Below are positions 59,697-64,000 of a stretch of 64,000 bases of DNA, piece after piece; within the stretch, counting starts at the first letter, position 1; the number at the start of each line of letters is the position of its first letter. The DNA is from Blakeslea trispora (Eukaryota; Mucoromycota; Mucoromycetes; Mucorales; Choanephoraceae): the NCBI GenBank assembly GCA_025331445.1, contig JAIWNE010000006.1, positions 1 to 64,000 of the forward strand, read 5' to 3'. The position numbers were made by a program, and so were the translations under genes. The notes under the pieces are model-generated. The model was not told the origin of the DNA and did no database searches. It saw only the letters and a list, made by a program, of their open reading frames with translations.

Positions 59697-60771
59697 TTAA
59701 GCAGAGGTATCGATCCAGGAGGTAGAGCCAAAGACGCCGCCAATAGAATACTTGCTAGCTTGAGATTGAGTCAATTTTGTAACATATTTGCGGCTGTTAA
59801 GAGAGCTACCGGCGCCTTTGTTACCGTATTCACCGAAAAAGACATTAGAAGTACGTGCATCAGTAGGGCTCCATTGAGACCAACCTGCAGGATTGATGTG
59901 AGCATCAATAACAGAATAAATAAAGACAACACGGGCATATTGACTCCAAGGGCGGCCTAGGTAGTTTGTGCTAGCTGTCTTTGAAGAAGATGTGAAAGAC
60001 AAAGAAGGGTTGGCAGTTTTGGCAAGAGGACCAGATGGAACTGTAGCTTTAGTAGTACAGCTGTTGAAGTACAGACCTCCATCAGCACTGCTAGATCGTC
60101 TGTAATGAGCGGTAATGAAACCGACAGCATTAGAAGCAATAGTACAGCCTTGGAAATAACCTGTTTTGAACAGATACACGTACAATAGATAAGAAACTGG
60201 TGGATAGGTGTATGAAAATCAATAATGTTTACTTACCGGTACCATAACCATAAATGAAGTCAACAGAGCCTTCAATGTAACAGCTCTTAAAATAAGCAGT
60301 AGCATTTTCGTTGATCAAAAGAGTATCTTGAAAACCATAAATCTTGGAACGATAGAAGCTGATTTGCTTGCCTTGGATACTGAGAGCGACAGTAGCGATG
60401 TTTCTAGTTTGCTTGTAGACATTGGCAATATCGATGTCATTGAAACGAACATTGTTTCCAGTAATTGTGACGACAGCTTTCTTGGAGGCATTGCTATTAG
60501 GATCTTGTGTGTTGTGGTCGATAGCGTATTGAACCAAGACGGTGCCGCTTCCTTTTTTAGTCAAGACAACATTGGAACGACTGATGGTCAATCTCTCCTT
60601 GTAAGTACCTGGAGCGATGCTAATGGTGTATGAAGTAGAGCCACCGGGCAGACTGGCTAAAGCAGCAGAAATAGTCTTGTATTTACAAGAGGAGCAGACA
60701 TCGACAGTAGCAGCTAAAGCCAAAGTGGCGTAAATAAGGAAAGTCAAGAGGATACTTGAAGAGTATTTCAT
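59697..60771 (-). CDS. PME: Secreted pectin methylesterase
   Basis: CE8 enzyme that removes methyl esters from plant pectin, making it open to pectate-cleaving enzymes. Exons 60771-60237 and 60160-59697 give 332 aa. A signal peptide covers about residues 1-20 (S-I-L-L-T-F-L-I-Y-A-T-L-A-L-A). The right-handed beta-helix motifs are intact: G-T-Y-K-E-R at 55-60, G-F-Q-D-T-L at 146-151 with catalytic Gln and Asp149, S-V-D-F-I-Y-G at 169-175 with catalytic Asp171, and Y-L-G-R-P-W at 245-250 with the substrate-binding Arg248. No pro-region or inhibitor domain is present, as usual for microbial forms. It points to saprotrophic growth on, or infection of, plant material. Confidence 0.95.
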
Positions 60772-61149
60772 TCTTCAAAATGTATCAAATGAAAGAAAAA
60801 AGTTAAGTGAATAAAAAAAACATGAAAGAAGATCTTTACTATTTATTAGTTTTTCAAATTGAATTTGTGCGCTAAGATTTTCTTTTTTTTTTGTGTAAAG
60901 CGAAATACATATGCAATGTCTAGCAGATTATGTAAGTGCAATTCTGATTTCTATATCTTATGCATTTCTTGTCAATATGTCAACTTCGTATTAGGAGTTT
61001 AAAGCAATCTGCTTCTAATCCTATCATAGAAATAAAAGAAGGGTTTGATGTAGGACGATCAAACATTGAAAGTCTTAAAGTTTGTCTTTTCTATACATGA
61101 TGTTTATGGCTTCTAAATTGCAATTCATTAAACATTTGTGTTCATTGAT
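60772..61149. other. Spacer upstream of pectinesterase
   Basis: Contains the promoter and leader of the pectinesterase gene (-). No gene is seen. Confidence 0.45.
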
Positions 61150-61722
61150 TGGTAACAAGTTACACCAGCCATAGCCCAGATATCACGCAAGAGAGGATTC
61201 AAAGACCGTGGCTTTTGCTCATACTCCGAAGAATCTTTATATTTGTTGGTAGATGGTAAATTATTAGCCGAAAGCATGATGTCTCTTCCTGATCTTATTC
61301 TTCCTTATTCAAAACATACTCCTTCTCATTCAAAATGTCATTACGTGATCTCATTCAAAAATACCTTCGAGCTGATACAAGTTCTAGTTCTCACTTTTTT
61401 ATGGATAATTACAAAAATGAAATTGACTCCCTCGGGTTAACCGAGCAAGAAGTTGTAGATACTTTCCGCGAAGAATCGGCTAAGGTGCTTTGCTTGTATT
61501 GCTCTGAAGACAGAAAAAAACTTGCTTTCTTGTTATATATTTTAGTTCAAGTAAAGTATGACAACCATAATTGTCTTACTCTTGTAATTAACAATTTTAT
61601 AGGGTAAGTTAGGTAGACCATCAGCCTAGGATATTGTGTTAAACCCTATGTAGAAGGATAGACCAGCCATCGAAGGCGCTGCATGGTATGAAGAACGCGT
61701 TATCTTTGAGCTCTTTGAGTGA
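61150..61722 (+). pseudogene. Possible degraded gene, unrecognised
   Basis: Two overlapping frames look protein-like. The first, about 61165-61345, reads K-R-G-F-K-D-R-G-F-C-S-Y-S-E-E-S, then L-L-V-D-G-K-L-L-A-E-S without an ATG at its head. The second begins at the ATG at 61335 (M-S-L-R-D-L-I-Q-K-Y-L-R) and runs 72 codons to a GTAAAG donor at 61551. Splicing to 61654 (103-nt intron) adds K-D-R-P-A-I-E-G-A-A-W-Y-E-E-R and stops at 61722; a 52-nt intron to 61603 is the alternative and stops at 61629. The frame change between the two parts suggests a frameshifted gene or fragment. I know no family for it. A short intact gene of about 94 aa from 61335 is also possible. Confidence 0.35.
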
Positions 61723-63064
61723 TTTAATATCTTACTCAGGCAAGCGACCATTAGTAGCAAGGCTACTATAAGGCATTCAAGTAAGTTCATAATGTCTATT
61801 TTAGATACACCTATTGATTTCCTTCTAGTGCCAAATAAGATGATAACTACGATAAAAACCAGAGGCCAGACTACAGAACTGATAATTTTAGTAATGGTAA
61901 GTTTCTGTATTCTGGTCTATACGGTGAAATCAAAGCAAAGAAAGCCATTAACACCAGCCAAGAAGCCTGGTTTTTTACTTGTACCGGTTGGCCAGCTTTG
62001 GCAAGAATGACAACAAAAAATTCGGCAAGTCATGTACTATGACGGTGCAAGTTGTTGGTCATTCTTTCTTTTTTTACCTGTTTCGAAGCGATGGAGGATT
62101 CTATTGAATGATAGAGTTCTCATTCTTCTTGCTTTCACGCAGCCTTGAAACATTGGATGTTTCTCTGGAGCTTGTAATGAAGCTGGGCAAAGTGGTACAA
62201 GTGTACCAAACACTTTGCATTGAAGAAAAAGAAGACGATGAAGAAAAAAAAAAAAAAGAAAAAGATGATGAAGAAGTCAGTGCGGAGGGCTCAAGCCCTA
62301 CCATACCACTTAACTTCGTTGAAGAGCTACTTGGCAGCCATCCAACCAAGGGCCCATGTTGCAAAATATTTTTTAAGCAAAAAAAATTGTTATCATTATT
62401 GTTGCTGAAAATCATGTATTCTATGCCTTGTTCCATTCATTCTTGCTATATACTTTGGTAGGAATCGATATAATAAAGACTATCAAGTACTTTTTGAGAC
62501 TGTCAGTAGCTTTATTAAAACTTCAGAGAGAGTAGAAGGATTTATAATACACGTCTAATTGCTTCAGGGACAATAGTTGAGGATTCCTAATTTGGAGGTT
62601 CGTAATACATTGGGTGAACACCTCTTGTTGAGGTTGAAGGGATATTTAAATATGAGATAATCAAGAGATTAGGAATGTTCTGTAACAACTAAGCAGTTAT
62701 TAACTTAAAAATGAAGCACTCATCGTACTTTTCTTTCTGGTAGAGATAGCTTGCAAGTAAGAACATACATGTAGGTAATTTCATAGCTTAGAAAAGTCAT
62801 GCAAACCTAAATTTAGGGTGACAATCAAACAAAATGAGCAACATCAAAAGTAAATATGAAATTTGAGATTGCGAGGTTAGTCAAATAATAAATTGAGACT
62901 TGAACAAAGAAAACTCTTTCTTTGATAGTTTAAACAATCAAAATCAAGTTTCTTCGCATATCTTGATTAAATGTAAACACAGGTTTAAAGAGACCATGCC
63001 AAGCCTAAATGCTTATGCGTCTTATCCATTAAAAACTGTTCTGATAGAAAGAATAGATGAAATG
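61723..63064. other. Gene-free spacer before repeat B
   Basis: The frame at 62108-62461 has a Glu/Lys run from poly-A and no motif. A frame at 61792-61898 ends at a GTAAGT and may belong to the same decayed material as the preceding block. Nothing else is supported. Confidence 0.4.
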
Positions 63065-64000
63065 TATCTTGAGATATAGATGCTGTACAGGAAGAGGAAG
63101 AAAACTAGGACTGAATATCTACATGCGCAGTAAAGAAAATAGAAGAGGGATGTGCCTCTTAATGAAAAAGCGAAGGGAATGCTCATAAAGAAAAGGCTTT
63201 TTGCTTAATTGTCACTTTGGTCCAAAGGGTAAACCAGATATAAAAAGAGAAAGAAAAAGATTCAAGGAGAAGCAGAGGCAGTGATATCTTTAATTATTGT
63301 GGAGGAAGCTTTTAATTAGGTGAAGAGAAAAAGTGTTAAACACGATAAAAAACTCTTCTAATTGTATTATGAGTAGTAGATTGTAGTTCAGATGCAGCAA
63401 ACACTGTTAAGACACATTTGCATAGAGAGAGACAGTTGGATAGGCACAGTTGGAAGCAGAAATAGAGACAGAAATAGAGACAGAAATAGAGACAGAAGCA
63501 GGGACCCAGCAAGGCATCAGTAAAGGCAGGTTTTGAGTTGTTTAGTAATAGAGTCACCACCAACAACAAAGCAAGACAAGAAAGGTAAGAACGTAGAGGG
63601 TAAGCCTTCCTTGGCTTACTTTTTTTTTTTTTGAATAAGCCAAAGAAGACTCAGTTCTGTTCGCACTATCCCAAATCCTTAGCAACCCCATACCAGTCAA
63701 CTAACGAGGAATAGTACAAGTATGTCTGTACCCGCTTCCTCTGCCCAGATCCCTACAGGACACGCTCATAGTGTTAACAGATCAGGCGGCGTAATTGCCC
63801 TCAGTCATTCCGACTTCAGTCCCAATACTAGAAAACGAGGGTCGTTCGCGAAAATGGACTAGATTCCGGTCGTAAGCCACTTTATATAGGATCAGGAAAG
63901 GCAGCATCAGTCTTTGTCCTTACCCCCATCAAGCTTGAAGTAGAGGCAGAAGCACCAAGAGAAGAAGAGAGAGCAGAGAGAGGCAGAGAGAACGCGTAAA
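63065..64000. repeat. Large dispersed repeat B, copy 2 (cut by window end)
   Basis: Same orientation as 10085-11005. The part from about 63500 to the window end is nearly identical to copy 1; the part before it has diverged. A 12-bp unit CAGAAATAGAGA is present three times near 63455-63495 but not expanded in copy 1, and there is a longer T-run at 63620-63632. The TATA-like motif recurs near 63880 on the minus strand. The repeat continues past the window. Confidence 0.85.

Noticed and set aside
62108..62461. 117-codon + frame
   Set aside because: Its centre is a Glu/Lys run from poly-A/GA sequence; no conserved segment and no splice support.
10085..64000. The two repeat B copies as LTRs of one giant element
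   Set aside because: They are 53 kb apart with many ordinary single-copy genes between them, and their left halves differ too much for an LTR pair.

Overview
The window looks like nuclear DNA of a Mucoromycota fungus, most likely a member of the Mucorales. It has AT-rich spacers full of A/T homopolymers, many 50-80 nt introns with GTAAGT-type donors, and filamentous-fungal proteins: a PHO85-type cyclin, a muniscin, a WASP, a GH18 chitinase with a CBM19-like tail, and a short secreted pectin methylesterase. The genus cannot be told from the sequence alone. I joined exons by hand. Several long open frames begin at TTG or GTG, and in those cases the real first exon or ATG lies elsewhere, so the coordinates below are spliced models.

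Layout. 0-10 kb: a decayed Tc1/mariner relic, cytosolic aspartate aminotransferase (+), a PCL-type cyclin (-) and an F-box protein (+). 10-17.9 kb: about 8 kb without a credible gene, holding dispersed repeats, a 73-bp tandem duplication and a long (CT)n tract. 17.9-23.3 kb: an 11-exon MFS transporter of the allantoate/nicotinate permease type, tail to tail with neutral trehalase, then a truncated tyrosine recombinase. 25.4-45.8 kb is gene dense: chitinase, an uncharacterised KH-like protein, a CDC50 flippase subunit, WASP, mitochondrial ribosomal protein mL44, an SDF2-like MIR protein, an alpha-arrestin, an F-BAR/muHD muniscin, PRPP synthetase and a small possibly mitochondrial protein. 47-49.4 kb is an island of broken elements: a frameshifted unknown gene and a Tc1/mariner transposase pseudogene. 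49.7-60.8 kb: the exosome helicase MTR4, meiotic MSH4, a PKA catalytic subunit and a pectin methylesterase. 61-64 kb: a possible degraded unknown gene and the second copy of the large dispersed repeat.

Functional links. Neutral trehalase has an Arg-Lys-Arg-Arg-Ala-Ser site of the kind PKA phosphorylates, and a PKA catalytic subunit lies in the same window. CDC50 (lipid flipping), WASP (Arp2/3 activation), the F-BAR muniscin and the alpha-arrestin (Rsp5 adaptor) are all parts of endocytosis and polarised membrane traffic. Chitinase and pectin methylesterase are secreted wall-acting enzymes. Genes often lie tail to tail with under 100 bp between stop codons (MFS/trehalase 42 bp, CDC50/WASP 72 bp, mL44/SDF2 41 bp, MTR4/MSH4 74 bp), so 3' ends of transcripts probably overlap.

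The least explained structure is the roughly 0.9-kb dispersed repeat at 10.1-11.0 kb and 63.1-64.0 kb. One half is nearly identical between the copies and contains a TATA-like motif; the other half has diverged strongly.
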